From NCBI GenBank assembly GCA_964547985.1, contig CAZJPV010000033.1, positions 1 to 29,010 on the forward strand: DNA of 29,010 nucleotides, written 5' to 3'. This DNA comes from JAPLJU01 sp964547985. Lineage in GTDB: Bacteria > Desulfobacterota > Syntrophia > Syntrophales > UBA2192. A program made the translations under genes and the position numbers. The notes under the pieces were generated by a model. The model ran no database searches. It was not told the DNA's origin and saw only the letters and a program-made list of their open reading frames with translations. This document shows, one piece after another, positions 22,048 through 29,010 of the stretch (positions are counted from its first letter, which is position 1; each line of letters opens with the position of its first letter).

Positions 22048-25000
22048 TCAGCGGATGGGCAGAACCCTCACGGCAATGGTTTTATTACCGGCGGAATCGC
22101 CCGCCACCACCCTGAGCCTGATCTCGCCCCCCGGGGATTCCGGAACGGACCACATCAGGGATCCCGCGGCCTCCCGATCACGGGTGATCTCGATCCACGA
22201 CAAAGCCCCGTCGTCGGAGGAGAAGAGATCAACACTCACACCGCTTTCATCGCTCGCCTCCCAGGCAATCTCGACCTCCTCGCCCCGGTAGAGGACGGCG
22301 TTTCGCCCAGGCGAGAGGAGGGTCACCACGGGCGGCGCCATGTCATCCTCATCGGTGGGACCCGTCGCCCCCGAGCCGGGATCCATCAGAAGGGGCTCCG
22401 GCTCCTCCGCGGTCGGCTGGCTTGCCGCGTAAGTGATCACGAGCTTGGGGGCCTGGTCTCGCGTGGCTTCCTCGTTGCCGGACCACCAGTAGAACCACTG
22501 CCACCAACGCTGGAACAACGTCGGTCCGTCGATTCGGAAGGTCACCCTGCCTGTTGACATCCGTCTCTCCTCCAGGATGGCCGGCGGCACGGTGAAGCGG
22601 TTCGTCTTGCCGTATTCGAGATCCCGATTGTTGAGACGCGGCGAGAGAACAGCCACAACCGGTGCCGTCGAAAAATTCCTGTAGTTGATCACCGGCCAGA
22701 GGTCGTCCACGGCAGGCGCCATCACCTTGACCTCGAAGTTTGTGCCGTAGCCAGGTCTCGTCGTGGCTCCCGTCATCTCCAGTTTTGCCGAGGTGATCTG
22801 GGACCCGGCGGGGATGCCGCTCAAATCGAATTGGATGGCGCCGAAATGGATGTCATCACTTGTCTTGGCCCAGGTGGTGTCATCGCCTTCCCGCTCTTCC
22901 CGCGGCAGGGCACCGACACGGATGAGCCGCCTGTCGAGAAAGGTCACATCGGGGAAACCCTCGTCCACGTAGCCCGCGTTCCCGTAGCCGGGGACGAGGG
23001 TCATCGTGTGGACATCGCTCCTGACATCGTTGAGATAGATCCTCACGCGGTCCATGGCCGCGTGCGTTCCGTCGCTTGTGCGGAGTTCAAACTCGAGGAC
23101 CTGATTCCCCGCGGGCGCCGTGAAAAACGCCACGGGGCTGCCGGCCGACGTGGAAAGCGAGACAGCGGGGCCCGACACCTGCACCCATTCGCATCGAAGG
23201 GGCGTATTCTCGGGGTCATAACTGGCCGAGCCGTCGAGAGAGACCACCGTCCCCGCCCTCACGCGGCGGTCATAGCCCGCGTGGGCCACAGGCGCCATGT
23301 TGGCCGTGGAGACGGACTCGAGATAGCGCACGACGAGTTCGGGCTTCTTCCAGGCGTAGTAGTTGCTCGTCCTCGTTGATTCGTGGCTTATCCGGAAGGC
23401 AACGGATCCTCCCTGAAGGAGTCTCTCGAATTCCTCAATCCTGCTGTACGGAACGGTGAAGACATTCACCTTCCCCTGGGCGACCTGTCCCACCAGGCTG
23501 CTGAGGACAATCGTGGGTTCGAGGCCAAGCACCTGCGCCTTGTCGATCAAGTCGAAGGTCGAGGGCCAGGCTTGGCTGATTTCGGCAGGGAGAATCCCCG
23601 CGGAGATCGTCCCCTCGGGCGCCGTGGTTTTCTTCATGTATCCCGTGAGGTCGAGTTCCGCCGAGAGGATGAAGATGTCATTGGCCTCCGGTGCCATGAA
23701 GCGCGCAAGGCCGTAACATCGCTTGCCGGACTGCATCCCCGCCGTCAGGTTGTTGTTCCTGAGATAGAAGGTCCCCGGCGCCTTCACATAGCCTGCGTCG
23801 GCTGTCGAGAGGCGGATCGTTTTCTCCACCCCGGCACGGATGACCGCTGATGCCACGGCCGTGTCTCTCAACCCTCCCCCGTCGGTAACGGTCAGCGTCA
23901 CGGTGTAATCGCCGGGTTTGTCAAAGATGTGCGTCGGGCGGGCGCCCGCCGCCTTCTTCCCGTTCCCGAAGTCCCACTCGAAGATGAGGAAGTTGTCATC
24001 GAGATCGAACGTCCCCGACGCGGTGAACTGCACCGGCTGTCCCGCCATACCGCGGTAAGGCCCCCCGGCCGTCACCGAAGGGATACTGGCGTCCGGCATG
24101 GCATCGGGTCGATTGACCTGGGCGAGGCCGAAGCCGTAGTCCCGATCCCTGCCCTCAGGCCCCAGGTCCTTCGCGAAGGCCACAATGCGGCGGCGTAGCT
24201 CCACATTCGAAATGCCGGGGTTGGCACCCCTGATGAGGGCTGCCAGACCCACGACATGGGGGCAGGCCATGGAGGTCCCGGAGAGATACTCCCATTCGTG
24301 GGCATACTCTACGGGAAAGGTGAAGGTGGACAGTATGTCCGCACCGGGCGCAGAGACCTCTACCTTGTCTCCCCGGCTCGACCAGTCGGCCATCTCGTCG
24401 TTGACGTCCGTCGCCGATACGGCGATGACCGTGTCGAACCCTGCGGGGTAGCCCACGGTGTCGACGGTACTCCTACCCGCGTTTCCGGCGGCGGCTACGA
24501 GGAGCAGGCCCGACGCATAGGCCTTGCTGCAGGCGTCCTTCAGGGTTGCCGACGTGAAGGGGCTTCCGAAGCTCATGTTGACGATGTCCATCTTCTGATC
24601 GATGCACCACTGCAGGCCGGCGATGATAGAAGTCTCCGATGCCTGCCCAAAGATGTTGAAGACGGCGACACTGTAGAGTTCGGCCTCCGGGGCCACCCCG
24701 ACAATGCCGAAGCCGTTGAGCTTCCCGGCGATGATGCCGGCCACATGGGTGCCGTGGCCCAGGACGTCCGTGTAGTAATTCGGAACGACGCTGGGACGCA
24801 TGGAGATCCCTGCTACGACGTGCAGGTCCGGGTGGTAGGTGTCGATGCCGGTATCGATGACGGCGACCTTAGCCCCACGGCCCATGAAACCCCGCCGGTG
24901 ATAGTCCTCGGCCCCCAGTTTACGTATGTTCCACTGGTACTCTTCCTCGGGAATAACGCCGCCGATGCCCTTGGCCGTCACCGGGGTGTCCAGGGTTCTT

Positions 25001-25368
25001 CCTTTCCGGAGTCTTTCGGGGAGCTTGCCGTAGGGACCGTTCGCGTGCAGGTAGTAGATCTGGTCCTCCTGTACGAGGAGGACATCCCTGTCTCGGGAGA
25101 GTTCGGCTGCCTCCCGCCCCGAGAGCTCCACGGCGACCATGTCGAAACGCTGAAAACGGTGCGTCGGCTCAGAAGGAAGCCTTCTTTCTGAGATAAAAGC
25201 CTCCATGGCCTTCTCCGTCCTGAACTTGACGATGAAGGCTTTTCTGGAGCCGTCATCCCGCGTGTGGCGGAAAAGCTTCTGAGAAGAGAGGCTGGTGGCG
25301 CCTTCCGCACGCGCCACGGGTAACAGGCTGAAGACCACAACGAAGAGGAATAAAAAGAAACGTCTCAT
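22048..25368 (-). CDS. Secreted multidomain subtilase (S8 family), copy 1
   Basis: A 1,106-aa exported protease from the ATG at 25368, preceded by AAAGGGGGAG at good spacing; the upstream in-frame extension lacks a signal peptide at its start. Signal peptide about 1-21 (LLPVARA). Residues about 43-108 look like an I9-type inhibitor propeptide. The catalytic domain holds Asp172 (VIDTGID), His205 (GHGTHVAG), oxyanion Asn296 (AAAGN) and Ser366 (GTSMACPH). Then come a PKD domain (about 434-497, FEWDFGNG), a beta-rich DNRLRE-like module (about 515-682), an Ig/PKD-like domain (about 692-780), a second DNRLRE-like module (about 785-982, HFGAIQFDLSGIPAGSQI), and a C-terminal Ig-like domain (about 1012-1106). 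No sorting tail is visible, so release from the cell is likely. It is a paralogue of the gene just upstream. Confidence 0.93.
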   Translation of the reverse strand: MRRFFLFLFVVVFSLLPVARAEGATSLSSQKLFRHTRDDGSRKAFIVKFRTEKAMEAFISERRLPSEPTHRFQRFDMVAVELSGREAAELSRDRDVLLVQEDQIYYLHANGPYGKLPERLRKGRTLDTPVTAKGIGGVIPEEEYQWNIRKLGAEDYHRRGFMGRGAKVAVIDTGIDTYHPDLHVVAGISMRPSVVPNYYTDVLGHGTHVAGIIAGKLNGFGIVGVAPEAELYSVAVFNIFGQASETSIIAGLQWCIDQKMDIVNMSFGSPFTSATLKDACSKAYASGLLLVAAAGNAGRSTVDTVGYPAGFDTVIAVSATDVNDEMADWSSRGDKVEVSAPGADILSTFTFPVEYAHEWEYLSGTSMACPHVVGLAALIRGANPGISNVELRRRIVAFAKDLGPEGRDRDYGFGLAQVNRPDAMPDASIPSVTAGGPYRGMAGQPVQFTASGTFDLDDNFLIFEWDFGNGKKAAGARPTHIFDKPGDYTVTLTVTDGGGLRDTAVASAVIRAGVEKTIRLSTADAGYVKAPGTFYLRNNNLTAGMQSGKRCYGLARFMAPEANDIFILSAELDLTGYMKKTTAPEGTISAGILPAEISQAWPSTFDLIDKAQVLGLEPTIVLSSLVGQVAQGKVNVFTVPYSRIEEFERLLQGGSVAFRISHESTRTSNYYAWKKPELVVRYLESVSTANMAPVAHAGYDRRVRAGTVVSLDGSASYDPENTPLRCEWVQVSGPAVSLSTSAGSPVAFFTAPAGNQVLEFELRTSDGTHAAMDRVRIYLNDVRSDVHTMTLVPGYGNAGYVDEGFPDVTFLDRRLIRVGALPREEREGDDTTWAKTSDDIHFGAIQFDLSGIPAGSQITSAKLEMTGATTRPGYGTNFEVKVMAPAVDDLWPVINYRNFSTAPVVAVLSPRLNNRDLEYGKTNRFTVPPAILEERRMSTGRVTFRIDGPTLFQRWWQWFYWWSGNEEATRDQAPKLVITYAASQPTAEEPEPLLMDPGSGATGPTDEDDMAPPVVTLLSPGRNAVLYRGEEVEIAWEASDESGVSVDLFSSDDGALSWIEITRDREAAGSLMWSVPESPGGEIRLRVVAGDSAGNKTIAVRVLPIR

Positions 25369-25402
25369 GGCGCTCCCCCTTTCACAAATCGGGTTGAAAT
25401 AT

Positions 25403-25472
25403 CCGGGGAGGGCCGATCCCTCCCCGGGCACAAGGAGGTTTCAGGGGCGGCGTGCCGATGAAGAGCCGCCCC
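25403..25472. other. Two GC-rich hairpins between the tandem subtilase genes
   Basis: CCGGGGAGGG (25403-25412) and CCCTCCCCGG (25418-25427) form a perfect 10-bp stem with a 5-base loop. GGGGCGGC (25444-25451) and GCCGCCCC (25465-25472) form a second 8-bp stem. On the minus strand neither has a T-run after it, so read-through from copy 2 to copy 1 is plausible, with the hairpins slowing polymerase or stabilising RNA ends. Confidence 0.5.
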
Positions 25473-25488
25473 CGAAAGGGAAAAAAGT

Positions 25489-28400
25489 CTAACGTATGAC
25501 AAAAGAACGCACGTAAGTCGCCGCGTTCCCCGCCTCGTCATAGACCACCATCATGATCCGGGCATTGCTGGAGGTCACATCGGGCACGGTCCAGGCATAG
25601 GCGCTTCGGCCGGCCAGGCCCTCGGCAATCATCCCCCAGGTCATCCCGCCGTCAATGGAGTAGAAGAGATTGACTCGATCCACGCCGGTGTCATCATCGG
25701 CCGTCCACGTGATCGTCTTCGTCTGTCCCCCCATCCAGGCCTCGCCCCGCTTCGGCGAGACCACATCCACGACGGGCGGTGTCGAATCGGCGGGCTGACC
25801 GTCACCACCTTCCGGCGCAGGCAGATCCGCCGCCGGCCGGCTGGCAGCGTACTTGACAACGAGCCGAGGCGCCCACTGGGCGGAAGCCGTTTCGTTTCCG
25901 GACCACCACCGGAACCACTGGCTGTCACGGGCCAGCATGGTGGGACCGTCGATCCGGAAGGTAATTTTGTCGGTCGTCAACCGCCTCGCCTCGATGAGGG
26001 CCGGATCCACCTTGAGGCTGTTCACCTTCCCTTTCTTGAGGTCAAGGGACCGGAGCGCCCGGTCCACGGGGGCGATGACCGCCGCAGCCGTGACGTCGCC
26101 GTAAGTGAGGCTCGCCCAGCGATCGTCAACGGAGGGTTCCAGGACCTTGACCTGGTAGGTCGTGGCCAGGTCACTGATTCGATCCGATGCCGTGATCTCC
26201 AGGGTGGCCGACGAGATCTGGGATCCCGCCGGGATAGCGCTTAAATCAAACTGAATGGCACCGAAGTGGACGGCCTCGCCGTAATTGTGATAGACTGTCC
26301 CCCTGCTCACGTCTTCCGTCCTGGGAACGGCCCCGACGAGGATCTCCCTCTTGTCGAAGAAGTTGATCTCGGGCCAGTCTTCCGCCACGAACCCCGCCTT
26401 GCCGTAACCGGGCCGGAGGATCGCCTGGTGGACTTCGGCCGCCGCGCCGTTCAGGAAGATCTTCACCCTGTCCGCCGCCGTATGGATGCCGTCATTCACG
26501 CGGAGCTCGAACACGAGGGTGTCACTGACCCCCGGTGCCACGAAGGAGGCCTTCGCCGATTCCGCACCGGTCAGCGCCACGGGCGCGCCGGCCAGCTGGA
26601 CCCAGAGATAGCTTAACGCTCCGCCGTCCCGGTCGAAACTGGCCGAACCGTCGAGGACCACACCGGCACCGGCGTGGACCCTGCGGTCGGGGCCCGCGAC
26701 CGCCACGGGCGGCCTGTTCCCGGTCGAGGCGCCCTCAATATACCGCACGATGATCTCGGGCTTTGCGTAGGTGTAGGAGACCGTTTTTCCAAACGTGTCG
26801 AAATCGACCCGGCAGGCGACACGTCCGCTCATAAACCGGCTCTCGAATTCCGCCATCCTTCCGTAAGGTACGGCGAAGCGGTTTTCCAAACCCTGATCGA
26901 CCTGGCCCTTCAAAAAGCTGAGTGTGACGGGAGGCTCGAGGGGGAGCAGCAACGCGCCGGTCACCTCGTTGTAACTCATGGCGGGCCATTTCGCGGCAAT
27001 CTCTGCGGGCAGGATGCCCGCCGAGATGACGCCCTCCGTCATCTTCGTGTTCTTCAGCTGGCCCGTCATCGTCAATTCCGCCGAGAGGATGAAGATGTCC
27101 GGGTTCACCGGCGTTGTGAAGACAGCCGCACCGACATGCCTCGCCCTGGACTGGAGCCCGATGGTCATCGTCGTCCTTCCCAGGTAGAGCAAACTCGGTT
27201 CCTTCAGGTAACCGAGGTCCGTGGCACTGATGCGGAGGATTCTTTCAACGCCCGCACGGACCGAAACGGCCGTCGTTGCCGTGCCGATCCGGCCTCCCCG
27301 GTCACTCACCGTGAGGCTTGCCGTATAATCGCCGGGCCGCGCGTATGCATGCGTCGATCGGACACCCCGGCCCCTGGTCCCGTCCCCGAAGTCCCACTCG
27401 AAGTCGAGAAAGTTATCGTCGCCGTCAACGGTTCCCTCGGCGGTAAATCGGATGGGTTCAGAAAAGGCCACCCTGTAGGGACCGCCGGCTGAAACACCGG
27501 GTGCGAAACTGTCCGGCGTCCCGTCGGGGCGGTCGGGAAGGGGAAGGCCGTAGCCGTAGTCCTTGTCCCGGCCCGGGAGCCCGAGGTCTTTCACGAAGGC
27601 AGAAAGGCGCCTCCGGAGCTCCACGTTGGTGATGCCGGGGTTGGCGCTCTTGATCAGGGCCGCAAGCCCGGCCACGTGGGGGCAGGCCATGGAGGTCCCG
27701 GAGAGGGTATCGTAGAGATGGGGATACTCCAGAGGCCAGGTGAAGGTGGAGAAGACGTCGACACCGGGTGCCGTGACCTCCACGGCTGGGCCGCGGCTCG
27801 ACCAGGAGGCGACGGTCTCGCTTTCGTCGATGGCGGAAACAGCCACGACCGTCTCGAACTTGGCAGGGTAGCCGACGGAATCGCTCGAGTTTCCCTCGTT
27901 TCCCGCCGCGGCGATGAGGAGAACCCCTGCTTCGTAAGTCTTGCTGCAGGCATCCCGCAGGGATGCCGTCTTGTAACGGCCCCCGAAACTCATGTTGACG
28001 ATTTCGATTCCGTTGTCGATGCACCACTGGAGGCTTGACAGGATGGCCCCCTCGGAGGCCATGCCGAGCAGGTTGAAGATCTGCAGGCTGTAGAGTTCCG
28101 CGTCGGGCGCCATGCCGATGACGCCGAAGCCGTTTCGCTTCGCTGCGATGATCCCCGCCACGTGGGTGCCGTGGAACATGACATCCCCGTAGTTGTCGGC
28201 ATCTGCCCCGGTATAGTCCCGGCCGCCGATGACGGTGAGATCGGGGTGTTCGAAATCGATCCCCGAGTCGATCACGCCGACCTTCACGCCCTGACCGAGG
28301 TAACTCCTGGCGTGAAAGGCCTCGACGCCCATCTTCCGGATGCCCCAGGGATAATGCTCGGGCATGAGGGAGACGGCCGATGAACCTCCATCCGTTGCGG

Positions 28401-28776
28401 TGATCCGACGGCCCTTCTGAGCCTTCTCCAGGAGCTTCCTGTCGTCGCGAAGCGCGAGCCTGTAAGTTGCCTCCTCCTGAATGTAAACGATGTCACGATC
28501 GCCGGCCAGCGCCTCCGCCTCCTTCACGGAGAGATCCATGCTCACCATGTTGAAACGCCTGAAAGACCTCTTGACCGTTGCCGGCAGGTCCCTCCGTTCA
28601 ATGAAACGATCCATGGATCTTTCGGAATCGAATTTGATGACGAAGTGCTTCTGAAGATGGTCTCCCGGCGTGATGCGGTAGACCTTCCGGGCGGGTAAGT
28701 CATTGTCGTTTTTCGCCCAGGCGACAGAGGCCGTCATTAGCAGGACGACCAGCATAAAAACAAAACATCTCTTCAT
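25489..28776 (-). CDS. Secreted multidomain subtilase (S8 family), copy 2
   Basis: A 1,095-aa exported protease, upstream paralogue of the previous gene with the same domain order. Signal peptide 1-21 (SVAWA-K). Propeptide-like region about 43-108. Catalytic residues Asp170 (VIDSGID), His202 (FHGTHVAG), Asn293 (AAAGN) and Ser362 (GTSMACPH). PKD domain about 430-495 (FEWDFGDG), first DNRLRE-like module about 512-680, Ig/PKD-like domain about 688-777, second DNRLRE-like module about 782-978 (HFGAIQFDLSAIPAGSQI), and a C-terminal domain about 1000-1095 (SPKRGEAWMGGQTKTITW) recalling the Kre9/KNH-like family. GGGATGG precedes the ATG. The 234 bases upstream, to the window edge, hold its presumed promoter, but I could not pick out convincing -35/-10 boxes. 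Confidence 0.93.
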   Translation of the reverse strand: MKRCFVFMLVVLLMTASVAWAKNDNDLPARKVYRITPGDHLQKHFVIKFDSERSMDRFIERRDLPATVKRSFRRFNMVSMDLSVKEAEALAGDRDIVYIQEEATYRLALRDDRKLLEKAQKGRRITATDGGSSAVSLMPEHYPWGIRKMGVEAFHARSYLGQGVKVGVIDSGIDFEHPDLTVIGGRDYTGADADNYGDVMFHGTHVAGIIAAKRNGFGVIGMAPDAELYSLQIFNLLGMASEGAILSSLQWCIDNGIEIVNMSFGGRYKTASLRDACSKTYEAGVLLIAAAGNEGNSSDSVGYPAKFETVVAVSAIDESETVASWSSRGPAVEVTAPGVDVFSTFTWPLEYPHLYDTLSGTSMACPHVAGLAALIKSANPGITNVELRRRLSAFVKDLGLPGRDKDYGYGLPLPDRPDGTPDSFAPGVSAGGPYRVAFSEPIRFTAEGTVDGDDNFLDFEWDFGDGTRGRGVRSTHAYARPGDYTASLTVSDRGGRIGTATTAVSVRAGVERILRISATDLGYLKEPSLLYLGRTTMTIGLQSRARHVGAAVFTTPVNPDIFILSAELTMTGQLKNTKMTEGVISAGILPAEIAAKWPAMSYNEVTGALLLPLEPPVTLSFLKGQVDQGLENRFAVPYGRMAEFESRFMSGRVACRVDFDTFGKTVSYTYAKPEIIVRYIEGASTGNRPPVAVAGPDRRVHAGAGVVLDGSASFDRDGGALSYLWVQLAGAPVALTGAESAKASFVAPGVSDTLVFELRVNDGIHTAADRVKIFLNGAAAEVHQAILRPGYGKAGFVAEDWPEINFFDKREILVGAVPRTEDVSRGTVYHNYGEAVHFGAIQFDLSAIPAGSQISSATLEITASDRISDLATTYQVKVLEPSVDDRWASLTYGDVTAAAVIAPVDRALRSLDLKKGKVNSLKVDPALIEARRLTTDKITFRIDGPTMLARDSQWFRWWSGNETASAQWAPRLVVKYAASRPAADLPAPEGGDGQPADSTPPVVDVVSPKRGEAWMGGQTKTITWTADDDTGVDRVNLFYSIDGGMTWGMIAEGLAGRSAYAWTVPDVTSSNARIMMVVYDEAGNAATYVRSFVIR

Positions 28777-29010
28777 GGCCCCATCCCTTTCCCGAGCAAT
28801 CGCCCGACCGTCGAATTGACGCCCCCCTGCTGCGCGGCACCCTGCTTGCGTTGACGCGTCGGGCAGGCGCGTTTCTTCTGACCGTAAACCTGTCCCGCTG
28901 TGAAGCGTAAATCAAAGAATCACGGGGATCTTTGCGACATGACTGAATCTTGATGGGTATTTTACGGAAAGGCAATCAGCCGAGCGTATGAATTGATGGT
29001 CGTATTTTTA
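28777..29010. other. Non-coding region upstream of subtilase copy 2
   Basis: No gene is supported in these 234 bases. The part next to the gene is GC-rich and contains an 8-bp palindrome, GACGCGTC (near 28852-28859); the outer 120 bases are AT-richer and are the likelier place for a promoter. I see no clear promoter hexamers, terminator or RNA structure. The window ends here. Confidence 0.4.

Noticed and set aside
24256..25191. 311-codon plus-strand open frame opposite the first subtilase
   Set aside because: Antisense to the catalytic domain with a conserved triad; no initiation signal and no recognisable product.
1..29010. Mobile elements, CRISPR arrays, tRNA or rRNA genes
   Set aside because: No transposase or integrase, no regularly spaced repeats, and no recognisable tRNA or rRNA segments were seen on either strand.

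Overview
The window reads as a stretch of chromosome from a Gram-negative bacterium, most probably a deltaproteobacterium (Desulfobacterota, for example a Syntrophales/Syntrophobacterales relative). Three things suggest this. The F-type ATP synthase cluster has paired b' and b subunits but no a or c subunit. A bactofilin closes the rod-shape (mre) operon. Slp-type lipoproteins with lipoboxes imply an outer membrane. The taxonomic call is inference; no rRNA or other marker is present. Base composition is moderately GC-rich and looks even throughout. I saw no insertion sequence, integrase, tRNA, rRNA or CRISPR array.

Layout, left to right. (1) 0.1-1.35 kb, plus strand: a rhomboid intramembrane protease with an unusual C-terminal DnaJ-like domain, coupled to a small DUF2007 protein. 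(2) 1.39-3.06 kb: moaA (minus) and greA (plus), divergent, sharing an intergenic region with a striking inverted repeat. (3) 3.08-5.21 kb, minus: an unrecognised 191-aa protein and an ion-transporter (IT) superfamily antiporter. (4) 5.4-11.3 kb, minus: atpF'-atpF-atpH-atpA-atpG-atpD-atpC, ending in a strong terminator near 5.33 kb. The genes overlap or lie close together, so this is one operon. (5) 11.32-11.68 kb, non-coding: a promoter-like site and a leader that can fold into a closed junction, followed by an intrinsic terminator just before atpF'. It has terminator/antiterminator logic and is the best candidate here for undescribed biology.

(6) 11.7-17.5 kb, minus: mreB-mreC-mreD-mrdA(PBP2)-rodA-bactofilin, the elongasome operon, with a good sigma70-type promoter at 17.61-17.64 kb. 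(7) 17.7-19.3 kb, plus: a PpiD/SurA-like periplasmic chaperone, divergent from mreB. (8) 19.4-21.4 kb, minus: two overlapping Slp-family lipoprotein genes and a papain-family (C1) peptidase. (9) 21.65-21.9 kb, plus: a small single-span membrane protein. (10) 22.0-28.8 kb, minus: two tandem, similarly built, secreted multidomain subtilases of about 1,100 residues each.

Functionally, the left two thirds are housekeeping: molybdenum cofactor, transcript cleavage, ATP synthesis, and cell-wall elongation. The right third is an envelope and extracellular proteolysis neighbourhood: a chaperone, two lipoproteins, a C1 peptidase and two subtilases. Whether these right-hand genes act together is not shown by the sequence. 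Start codons were moved from the longest reading frame where a ribosome-binding site or family N-terminus argued for it (moaA, greA, atpA, atpF, mreB, the C1 peptidase, and the first subtilase).
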